From: Monoplex corrugatus
Lineage: Eukaryota; Mollusca; Gastropoda; Littorinimorpha; Ranellidae
NCBI GenBank assembly: GCA_030674185.1
Contig: JAPXFY010000022.1
Span: forward strand, 37,499,040-37,563,039
DNA: 64,000 bases
Reading direction: 5' to 3'
How positions within the stretch are numbered: the first letter of the stretch is position 1; the number at the start of each line of letters is the position of its first letter. Under the pieces are notes generated by a model that was not told the origin of the DNA, ran no database searches, and saw nothing but the letters and a program-made list of their open reading frames with translations. Positions 54,752 through 64,000 of this stretch are shown here, one piece after another. Made by a program: the position numbers and the translations under genes.

Positions 54752-55150
54752 CGCCGTTGGTTTGGGTGATGTTTTGTGTCGGCTACGTGGCGGAGCATGT
54801 GAGTAAAACGCTTGCATACTGTGTGAGTCTGATATGTCCTTTGCTCGATTTATTTTTTTCTTCATTTTCGAGAGGAACGGGGTCAGATGCCGTGATGGTA
54901 TATTTTTGCTGGAAGCTAGTCGCAGAAGCAGGTCCCCCTCCCCCACCCCTTCTGCCCTCACCCTTTCCGAGTTACAAGCGTCACTGAGAGAAGAATCGAC
55001 CGATTTGGTGGTGGCAGTATTTTTTTTTCTTCCGCGCATTGTCGGTGATTGTGAAGGGGCTGTGTTGCGAGTGTTTGTGTGTTTGTGCATTTGATTTGTG
55101 CCAACACACCAAGGCAATAGACTGATTAACCATCCGTCCTTTGAATGGAG
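54752..55150. other. CpG-containing single-copy-looking sequence
   Basis: Not repeated in the window. Includes GCATGTGAGTAAAAC near 54800, a possible splice donor context. A 142-codon minus-strand frame (55117-54689) is basic and Ser-rich but not recognisable. Confidence 0.35.
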
Positions 55151-55154
55151 ACGA

Positions 55155-55157
55155 ATG

Positions 55158-55226
<69 letters not shown>

Positions 55227-55295
55227 AATGCAGAGATTTCTGTGTGTTAATGCGGAAAGAGAGAGAGAGAGAGAGATCTGTTTGTTAATTAATGC

Positions 55296-55353
<58 letters not shown>

Positions 55354-55382
55354 TTCTGTGTTAATGGAGAGTTCTGTGTGTT

Positions 55383-55450
<68 letters not shown>
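55155..55450. repeat. (GA)n microsatellite
   Basis: Four long GA runs separated by short TTAATG and TCTGTGTG segments. Confidence 0.97.
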
Positions 55451-55900
55451 TGTGTTAGTGCGTTTGCTTACATCCCTGGAAAAATATTTACAACGCACAA
55501 AGATTACTGATAAACCTTGTGAATTAATTTCGGTCAGTGTTTATGGCACAAATTCAGCGGAGAGTGCGTTGTGTACAAACTGTGTAAGCGCTGAGTTGCT
55601 GTTTGCTAAACGCGAGTTGTTCGGTCATCCTTAAAAGTTGTGACGGTGTCTGGTAACATAAAATTTCGAAACCAAAACGAAATGGTCCTGTTGTTGATGC
55701 CAACAGCAGTCTTGCAGTTAGTATACATCCATTTTGTTGTCTGAACACAATGACAGTTTGCAGCCTCTTCTCTCTCCACCCCCACCCCCCCTCGCTACGG
55801 TATGTGTACGCTTTGTATCTTCGAATTTTTGTCAATATCATGATTATGAGTGAATGTTTTAATGAATGGTGAGAGAGTGCTTTTTGATTTGTATATCAAA
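55451..55900. other. Unassigned single-copy-looking sequence
   Basis: No repeat or motif recognised. Confidence 0.4.
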
Positions 55901-56004
55901 ATTTGGCGCATTGTTATTATTATTATATAACCATCATCATAGTCATCATCATCATCATCATCGTCATCATTACTGAAAAAAAAAAAACAGCGTATGGAAT
56001 GCTG

Positions 56005-59000
56005 GTAGTCAGTGCAGTCACTAGCAATCTGTTACATACACATATACTAGTGATGCTAGCAGTCTGTTTCACATATACTAGTAGCATGTCGCACATATAC
56101 TCGCGGTCTATTGTGCAGATTGACAGTCTGTTCCACAGATACTAGCAGTCTATTGTGCAGATTGACAGTCTGTTCCACATATACTAGCGGTCTATTGTGC
56201 AGACTTGGCAGTCTGTTACACAGATACTAGCAGTATATTGTGCAGACTTGGCAGTCTGTTTCACAGAAAGTAGCAGTCTACTGTGCAGACTTTGCAGTCT
56301 GTTACTTAGATATTAGAAGTCTATTGTGCAGACTTGGCAATCTGTTACTAAGATACTAGCAGTCTGTTGTGCAGATTTGACAGTCTGTTACACAGATACT
56401 AGCAGTCTATTGTGCAGATTTAACAGTCTGTTACACAGATACTAGAAGTCTATTGTGCAGACTTGGTAGTCTGTTCCACAGATACGAGTAGTCTATTGTG
56501 CAGACTTGGCAGTCTGTTCCACAGATACTACCAGTCTGTTGTGCTGAGTTGACAGTCTGTTCCACAGATACTAGCGGTCTATTGTGCAGACTTGACTGTT
56601 TCACAGATACTAGCAGTCTATAGTGCAGACTTGGCAGTCTGTTACACAGATATTAGCAGTTTATTGTGCAGATTTGGCAGTCTGTTCTACAGATACTAGC
56701 AGTCTGTTGTGCAGACTTGGCAGTCTGTTACACAGATACTACCAGTCTGTTGTGCTGATTTGACAGTCTGTTCCACAGATACTAGCGGTCTGTTGTGCAG
56801 ACGACTGTTTCACAGATACTAGCAGTCTATCGTACAGACTTGGCACTTTGTTACACATTACTAGCAGTCTATTATGCAGATTTGCAGTCTGTTTTACAGA
56901 TACTACCAGTCTATTGTGCAGACGACTGTTTCACAGATATTAGCAGTCTATTGTGCAGACTTGACTGTTTCACAGATACTAGCGGTCTATTGTGCAGACT
57001 TGACTTTCACAGATACTAATGGTCTATTGTGCAGACGACTGTTTCACAGATACTAGCAGTCTATCGTACAGACTTGGCACTTTGTTACACATATACTAGC
57101 AGTCTATTATGCAGATTTGCAGTCTGTTTTACAGATACTAGCAGTCTATTGTGTAGACTTGCAGTCTGTTTCACAGATACTAGCAGTCTATTGGGCAGAC
57201 TTGCAGTCTGTTTCACAGATACTAGCGGTCTATTGTGCAGACCTGGCAGTCTGTTTCACAGTTTAGCAGTCTATTGTGCAGCCTTGCAGTCTGTTACCCA
57301 GACACTAGCAGTCTATTGTGCAGACTTAGCAGTTTGTTTCACAGATACTAGCAGTCTATTGTTCAGATTTGAAAGTCTGTTACACATATACTTGCAGTCT
57401 ATTGTGCAGACTTGCAGTCTGTTTCAAGATACTACATTCTATTGTGCAGCCTTGCAGTCTGTTACACAGATACTAGCAGTTTATTGTGCAGACTTGGCAG
57501 TCTGTTACACAGATACTAGTAGTCTATGGTTCAGATTTGACAGTCTGTTAGATACTAGCAGTCTATTGTGCAGACTTGCAGTCTGTTCCACAGATACTAG
57601 CAGTCTATTGTGCAGCCTTGCAGTCTGTTACACAGATATTAGCAGTCTATTGTTCAGATTTGAAAGTCTGTTACACATATACTTGCAGTCTATTGTGCAG
57701 ACTTGCAGTCTGTTTCAAGATACTACATTCTATTGTGCAGCCTTGCAGTCTGTTACACATATACTAGCAGACTATTGTGCAGACTTGGCAGTCTGTTACA
57801 CAGATACTAGTAGTCTATTGTTCAGATTTGACAGTCTGTTAGATACTAGCAGTCTATTGTGCAGACTTGCAGTCTGTTCCACAGATACTAGCAGTCTATT
57901 GTGCAGCCTTGCAGTCTGTTACACAGATATTAGCAGTCTATTGTGCAGACTTGCTGTCTGTTTCACAGGTACTAGCAATCTATTGTGCCGACTTGACAGC
58001 CTGTTACACAGATACTAGCAGTTTATTGTGTAGATTTGACAGTCTGTTACACAGATACTAGCAGTTTATTGTGTAGATTTGACAGTCTGTTACACAGATA
58101 CTAGCAGTTTATTGTGTAGATTTGACAGTCTGTTACACAGATACTAGCAGTTTATTGTGTAGATTTGACAGTCTGTTACACAGATACTAGCAGTTTATTG
58201 TGTAGATTTGACAGTCTGTTACACAGATACTAGCAGTTTATTGTGTAGATTTGACAGTCTGTTACACAGATACTAGCAGTTTATTGTGTAGATTTGAGTC
58301 TGTTACACAGATACTAGCAGTTTATTGTGTAGATTTGACAGTCTGTTACACAGATACTAGCAGTTTATTGTGCAGATTTGACAGTCTGTTACACAGATAT
58401 TAGCAGTTTATTGTGTAGATTTGACAGTCTGCTACACAGATACTAGCAGTTTATTGTGTAGATTTGACAGTCTGCTACACAGATACTAGCAGTTTATTGT
58501 GTAGATTTGACAGTCTGCTACACAGATACTAGCAATCTATTGTGTAGATTTGACAGTCTGTTACACAGATACTAGCAGTCTATTGTGTAGATTTGACAGT
58601 CTGTTACACAGATATTAGCAGTTTATTGTGTAGATTTGACAGTCTGTTACACAGATACTAGCAGTTTATTGTGCAGATTTGACAGTCTGCTACACAGATA
58701 CTAGCAATCTATTGTGTAGATTTGACAGTCTGTTACACAGATACTAGCAGTCTATTGTGTAGATTTGACAGTCTGTTACACAGATATTAGCAGTTTATTG
58801 TGTAGATTTGAGTCTGTTACACAGATACTAGCAGTTTATTGTGTAGATTTGACAGTCTGCTACACAGATACTAGCAGTTTATTGTGTAGATTTGAGTCTG
58901 TTACACAGATACTAGCAGTCAATTGTGTAGATTTGACAGTCTGTTACACAGATACTAGCAGTCTATTGTGCAGATTTGACAGTCTGTTACACAGATACTA

Positions 59001-59641
59001 GCAGTTTATTGTGTAGATTTGACAGTCTGTTACACAGATACTAGCAGTCTATTGTGTAGATTTGACAGTCTGTTACACAGATACTAGCAGTTTATTGTGT
59101 AGATTTGACAGTCTGTTACACAGATACTAGCAGTCTATTGTGTAGATTTGACAGTCTGTTACACAGATACTAGCAGTTTATTGTGTAGATTTGACAGTCT
59201 GTTACACAGATACTAGCAGTCTATTGTGCAGATTTGACAGTCTGTTACACAGATACTAGCAGTTTATTGTGTAGATTTGACAGTCTGTTACACAGATACT
59301 AGCAGTCTATTGTGCAGATTTGACAGTCTGTTACACAGATACTAGCAGTTTATTGTGTAGATTTGACAGTCTGTTACACAGATACTAGCAGTTTATTGTG
59401 TAGATTTGACAGTCTGTTACACAGATACTAGCAGTTTATTGTGCAGATTTGACAGTCTGTTACACAGATACTAGCAGTCTATTGTGCAGATTTGACAGTC
59501 TGTTACACAGATACTAGCAGTTTATTGTGTAGATTTGACAGTCTGTTACACAGATACTAGCAGTTTATTGCGCAGATTTGACAGTCTGTTACACAGATAC
59601 TAGCAGTTTATTGTGTAGATTTGACAGTCTGTTACACAGAT
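56005..59641. repeat. 43-bp satellite array, left block
   Basis: About 85 units of CAGTCTGTTACACAGATACT, AG, CAGTTTATTGTGTAGATTTG, A. Units at 58.0-59.6 kb are very uniform; those at 56.0-57.9 kb are diverged, often 40-43 bp. Each unit is itself two related halves, both starting CAGT(C/T)T(G/A)TT. Open frames here are produced by the repeat. Confidence 0.97.
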
Positions 59642-60988
59642 CTCACCTGTCTCACCTGTCGGCGTCACCGGGAACAGTGTTGGCCGCTGCACATGATGTC
59701 CTCACAAGTTGCCTCCAGCACTCTCGATCTTGGCTAAGTCTGACCACCTCCTGGAGTTTCTTGCCACTGATGTTTGTGATGTTTCTAGCAAGTGATGCAG
59801 GTGGCCGTCCTCTGTTTCTCTTTCCTTCCACTTTACCTTGGAGGACAGTGGACATCAAGTCTGTTCTCTCATTACGGATTGCGTGTCCAACATATTTCAG
59901 TTTCCTCCGTTGTATGAGTACTAGAAGCTTGCGTGTAGTACCCAACTCATTCAGTATGCTTTCATTTGAGCGCCTATCCGTCCATTTGACCCTCAGCAGT
60001 CTTCGGTAAAACCACAGCTCTGCTGCTTCCACTCGTCTTTCATCCTCTTTCTTCATTGTCCATGCCTCGCAGCCGTATAACATCACTGGCCAGACAAGAC
60101 ATTTTAAGAGTTTTATCTTAAGGTCTGCTGTTATGCTGTGGTCTTTCCAAATATTGTTCAATTGAACCATACTGTTCTTGGCCATTCCAATTCTCATCTT
60201 TATGTCTTTTGAGCATGTTCCATCGTGTGTCTTGACTGAACCTAAATATCTAAAGTCCTTGACATTTTCTAGAGGGACTTGGTTTAGCATGATCTGGTCC
60301 TGTCTAGTGTTATATTTGCCTGCAACATGCATAACCTTTGTCTTCTTTGAATTTAAGTCCAGCCCAGCTGCCTTTCCAACCCGGTCTACCCTGTACAGGA
60401 TCCTCCTAGAGCCTGTAATGTTGTCTGCCAGTAATCCTGTGTCATCTGCGTAGCGTAAATTTGACAGGTTTCTACCACCAATATTTACTCCCATGTCTTC
60501 TATGTCTGCTTCTCTCATGATATGTTCAGTGTATATGCTGAAGAGATGTGGAGACAGGATGCAACCTTGCCTTACCCCTTTAGTGATGTTAAAAAATTTG
60601 CAGTTTTGATTATTCCATCTGATTGTTGCTTTTTGATCATTATATAATGAAGCTATGAGGGAAACCAGATGTCTTGGAAAACCCATTTTGATCATGAAGT
60701 GGAAAAGACTTTGGTGAATCACGCTATCAAATGCTTTGCTGTAGTCAATGAAAACGATGAACATCTCTTGGTCTGTGTTTCTAATCTTTTCTATCAATAT
60801 CTGGAGTACAAACAGCATATCTATTGTTCCCCTGTTTTTCCTATAGCCTGCCTGACAGTCGGATAGCTCTTCCTCTACTTTTGGCTTTAACCTGTTTAAA
60901 ATTATTATCAGCAGTATTTTACTGGCATGACTGATCAGTGCAATTGTTCTATAATTGTTGCAGTCTTTGACATTTCCACTCTTATGTA
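59642..60988 (-). mobile_element. RTE-like LINE inserted in the 43-bp satellite
   Basis: The 8-mer ACACAGAT flanks both ends (59634-59641 and 60989-60996) and is satellite sequence. The 3' end has two GGTGAGAC units after the stop codon. The element is 5'-truncated in the RT fingers. Confidence 0.88.
59652..60988 (-). CDS. RTE-like reverse transcriptase, 5'-truncated, uninterrupted
   Basis: About 445 codons are open without a stop. The first residues LHKSGNVKDCNNYRTIALI are the RT fingers. ECQAGY-type DCQAGYRKNRGTIDMLF, VFIDYSKAFDSVIH (motif A), KGVRQGCILSPHLF and LRYADDTGLLAD (catalytic YADD) follow in order. The C-terminal region has MLYGCEAWTMKKEDERRV, RRKLKYVGHAIRNE, GKRNRGRPP and the end DRECWRQLVRTSCAAAN, TVPGDADR. 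It would polymerise cDNA at the nicked target; the endonuclease and start codon are missing because of 5' truncation. Fragments of the same family occur at 37925 and 39200. The intact frame marks it as younger than those. Confidence 0.87.
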
Positions 60989-61250
60989 ACACAGATACTA
61001 GCAGTTTATTGTGTAGATTTGACAGTCTGTTACACAGATACTAGCAGTTTATTGTGCTGGCTTGACAGACTGTTACACAGATACTAGCAGTTTATTGTGC
61101 TGGCTTGGCAGACTGTTACACAGATACTAGCAGTTTATTGTGCTGACTTGGCAGTCTGTTACACAGAAAATAACGGGTCTGTTGTGCTGGCAGTCTGTTG
61201 CATAAATACTAGCGCTCTGTTGCACGAAGACTGAACGGCCTGTCGTGCAG
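60989..61250. repeat. 43-bp satellite array, right block
   Basis: About six further units continue after the LINE and become increasingly diverged (GTGCTGGCTTGACAGACTG variants). Confidence 0.92.
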
Positions 61251-61287
61251 GTGTTTGCTGATGAAGAGTGCAGAAATTTAGCGGTGC

Positions 61288-61289
<2 letters not shown>

Positions 61290-61319
<30 letters not shown>

Positions 61320-62540
61320 TTGGGGGGGGGGGGGGTATAGCACGAGGATGGGATTGGCAGGCATATATCGCGTGAACTTGCATACCAGTGTAGGCGTGTT
61401 TATCAGAACAGTTAATGTATTATTCTCTCTGTCTCTGTCTGTCTGTTTCTTCTCTATCTCTCTGTATCTTTCTGTCTCTCTCTGTCTCTCCCTCAATCTG
61501 TCTCAGTCTGTCTCTGTCTGTCTGTCTCTCTGTGTTTCTCTCTGTCTGTCTCTATTTCTCTCTGTCTTTCTGTCTTTGTATCTCTCTCTCACTCTGTCTC
61601 TCTTTCTGTCTGTCTATCCGTCTGTATATATATCTTTCTCTCTCTGTGTCTGTCTTTATCTCTGTCTCTGTCTGCCTCTCTCTCTCTCTCTCCTGTCTGT
61701 CTTTCTGTCTCTCAGTCCGTCTGTATCTCTCTCTATCTGTATGTCTGTCTTTCGTGTCTCTGTCTGTCTTTGTCTCTCTGTCTCTGTCTCTCTCTGTCTC
61801 TCACTCCCTCTTTCTGCCTCACTCTGTCTCTCTGTCTTTCTGTCTCTGTTTTTCTGTGTCTGTCTGTCTTTCTGTATCTGTTTCTGTCACTCTCTCGGTC
61901 TGTCTGCCTGCCCGCCTGCCTGCCTGTCTGTCTGTCTGTCTGTCTTTCTCTCTCTCGCCCTCCTTTAATACATACATGTATATAAGGTTTGAAAATGCAT
62001 GCCGATGTAGGTGTGTGTCCCAACAGTGACGTATGTAAAGCTCTCTGTCTTTCCTTTCTCTCTCTCCCTCTGTCTGTCTCTCTGTCTGTCTGTCTCTGCC
62101 TGTCTGTCTGTCTCTGTCTCTCTTTTTCTCTCTGTCTCTCCTTCTCTGTCTGTCTGTTTGTCTTCTCTTTCTCTCTTTCTCCCCTTCTGTCTTTAGTGCA
62201 TATGTATGACGTGAAAATACATGCTAGTGCAGGGATGTATCAAAACAAAAAGCCCTCTCCTTCGTCTGTCTCTCCGTCTTAAGACATATATGATATCTAT
62301 GGTAAATCTGTATATACTCTCTCTCTTTCCTCTTTCTGTCTTTATGCATGTATATGGCGGGGAAATACATGCTCTCTCCTTTGTCTTTCTCCTTCCGTCT
62401 TAAGGCATATGGTGTCTATAGTAAATCTGTATACCCTCTCTCTCTCTCTCCTTTTTCTGTCTTTATGAATGTATATGGCGGGGAAATACATGCTCTCTCC
62501 TTCACCTTTCTCTCTCCGTCTTAAGACATATGGTGTCTAT
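61290..62540. repeat. CT/TCTG-rich microsatellite tract with embedded motif copies
   Basis: GT run and poly-G at 61291-61335, then CT, TCTG and CCTG repeats. Single copies of an ATGGCGTGAAAATACATGC-type motif are embedded at about 61352, 61975, 62200, 62345 and 62465. 62281-62400 and 62401-62521 are two 120-bp tandem units. Confidence 0.92.
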
Positions 62541-62544
62541 GGTA

Positions 62545-62725
<181 letters not shown>

Positions 62726-62729
62726 CTCT

Positions 62730-62836
62730 CTCTCTCGTGGGTTGTTATTGTTGTTGTTGTGTTTTGACGTGATGTTAGCCCTGATATGGCTCTAGTAGTC
62801 GGCTGGGCTATAAGCAATATGAACTGAACTGAACTC
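62730..62836 (+). mobile_element. N-LINE solo tail, plus strand
   Basis: GTTTTGACGTGATGTTAGCC, the core (GATATGGCTCTAGTAGTCGG) and the end CTATAAGCAATATGAACTG with three GAACT-type units, inserted in CT repeats. Confidence 0.85.
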
Positions 62837-63519
62837 TCTCTCTCTCTTTTCTTTCTCTCTCTCCTTCTCCTTTTTCTCTCTTTATGCATGTATATGGCCA
62901 GGAAATACACGCTCGTGTGGGCCAGTGTGGGCACGTAGCAAAGCAATCATATATAGGGCTTTTTCTTTCATTCCTATCTCTTAATACATATATGGTGTGA
63001 AAATACGTGCTAGTGTAAGCGTGTATCAGAAGTTAATCTGTGCATACTCTCTCTCCTTCATCTCTCTCTGTGTCTGTCTGTCTCTTTTTCTCTCTGTCAC
63101 TCTCTCTATTTGTTTCTGTCTCTATTTCTCTCTCTGTCTCTGTCTGTGTGTCTGTCTCTGTCTCTCTCCGCCTCCCTCCCTCTCCTTTAGTACATGTGTA
63201 TGGCGTGAATATACGTGCTGGTGTAAGCGTGTATCAGAGCAATTAACCTATGTAGTGCCGTCTGACCATCTCTGTGTGTGTGTCTCTCTGTGTCTGTCTG
63301 TCTCTCTGTCTGTTTGTCTGTCTATCTGTCTGTCTGTCTCTGTATTTCTCTCTCTCTCTTAACCCGTTGACTCCCTCACCCTGTCCATCAGCTTCCTGCC
63401 GTCTGTTCATCTCTCTCTCTCTCTGTGTCTCTCTCCCCTTTGACACACACACACACACAGACACACACACACACACACAGACACAGACACATACACAGAC
63501 ACACACACACACACACACA

Positions 63520-63584
<65 letters not shown>

Positions 63585-63760
63585 GGCGTGAATACACTTG
63601 CTGGTGCTGGTGTGTATCAGAACAGTTGACCTACGTAAAACCCTCTCTCCTTCATCTTTCGCTCTGTCTGTCTTTTTACATATATGGTATGGAAATACAT
63701 GCTGTCAGTGTAAGCGTGTATCAGAGCAATTAACGAATATGTAGACTGTTTCATTCATCT
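62837..63760. repeat. CT and CA microsatellites with five copies of a recurring 60-70 bp motif
   Basis: Motif copies lie at about 62885, 62988, 63190, 63570 and 63678 (GGCGTGAATA, GTGCTGGTGT, AAGCGTGTATCAGAGCAATT). Between them are CT runs and a CA run (63440-63565) ending in a TA run. Confidence 0.85.
63360..63402. mobile_element. Fragment of TTAACCC palindromic element
   Basis: TTAACCCGTTGACTCCCTC, ACCCTGTCCATCAGCTTCC: one arm only. Confidence 0.65.
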
Positions 63761-63843
63761 CTCTCTCTCTCTTTGTCTCTCTGTCTGTCTGTCTGTCTCT
63801 CTTTGTCTCTGTCTGTCTGTCTCTCTTTGTCTCTGTCTGTCTC

Positions 63844-64000
63844 TTAACCCTTTGACTCCTGCACCCTGCCTATCAACTGTAAAGAACTTAACCCTTTGAT
63901 TCCCTTACTCTGTCCACCAGCTTCCTACAAACTTAACCCTGTGACTTCCCTTGACTTCCCCACCCTATCCACCAGCTTTTTGTAGATAACCCTTTGATTC
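63844..64000. mobile_element. TTAACCC palindromic element, cut by the window edge
   Basis: Three successive arm copies start TTAACCCTTTGACTCCTGC (63844), TTAACCCTTTGATTCCC (63889) and TTAACCCTGTGAC (63933); the rest lies beyond the window. Confidence 0.7.

Noticed and set aside
57029..58061. A 329-codon frame in the 43-bp satellite
   Set aside because: Follows the satellite period; disappears where units differ by a base.

Overview
This window looks like non-coding, repeat-saturated DNA from an animal genome. I infer a marine invertebrate, most likely a mollusc. The reasons are the mix of LINE types, tRNA-derived SINEs, a Tc1-type transposon, foldback elements, very long dinucleotide runs and kilobase-scale minisatellites. 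No prokaryotic operons, tRNA or rRNA genes, CRISPR arrays or convincing host genes were seen. Almost every long open frame is either transposon-derived or a by-product of tandem repeats whose unit length allows open frames.

The dominant family, called 'N-LINE' here, is an RNase H-bearing non-LTR retrotransposon of I/Nimb type. Its ORF1 carries CCHC zinc knuckles; its ORF2 has endonuclease, reverse transcriptase and RNase H domains. Three long minus-strand copies are present: A (1-5062, 3' end beyond the left edge), B (17894-24957, split by an L2-like LINE) and C (28739-33172, endonuclease deleted). Many 3' ends (D, E and solo tails) are scattered throughout. The 3' terminus of this family contains a compact core with nested complementary arms (TAGCCC/GGGCTA and GGCT/AGTC). 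The same core ends a second family, 'F2' (about 0.55-0.65 kb, about 10 copies), which has a TATAAATA motif near its 5' end and no visible coding capacity. I count roughly 40 copies of the core by eye. This points to a LINE plus non-autonomous partner system sharing a 3' recognition element.

Layout: 1-5.06 kb N-LINE A; 5.06-6.3 kb microsatellites; 6.3-8.6 kb palindromic elements, an 80-81 bp tail-derived array and F2; 9.3-11.5 kb microsatellites, F2 and tails; 11.6-12.05 kb tRNA-SINE; 12.2-15.2 kb RTE-like LINE; 15.2-17.9 kb tails, a duplicated foldback element and a minisatellite; 17.9-25 kb N-LINE B with nested L2-like LINE; 25-28.7 kb tails and F2; 28.7-33.2 kb N-LINE C; 33.2-35.1 kb clustered tails and F2; 35.2-36.4 kb 22-bp minisatellite; 36.5-39.7 kb F2 and LINE remnants; 39.7-41.35 kb Tc1-type transposon; 41.5-43.7 kb LINE remnants; 44.8-47.0 kb 39-bp minisatellite; 47.1-47.7 kb SINE with L2-like tail; 48-51.4 kb microsatellites; 51.6-54.1 kb nested LINEs, F2, a hairpin foldback and a tRNA-SINE; 54.5-55.9 kb mostly single-copy sequence; 56-61.25 kb 43-bp satellite invaded by an RTE-like LINE; 61.3-64 kb microsatellites with a recurring motif.

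Several nested insertions can be ordered because uninterrupted relatives or target duplications are visible. L2-like LINE went into N-LINE B. RTE-like LINE went into an N-LINE tail (9-bp duplication). Tc1 went into F2 (TA duplication). A solo tail went into F2 (13-bp duplication), and a 60-bp tail core went into a palindromic element (9-bp duplication). Another LINE went into the 43-bp satellite (8-bp duplication).
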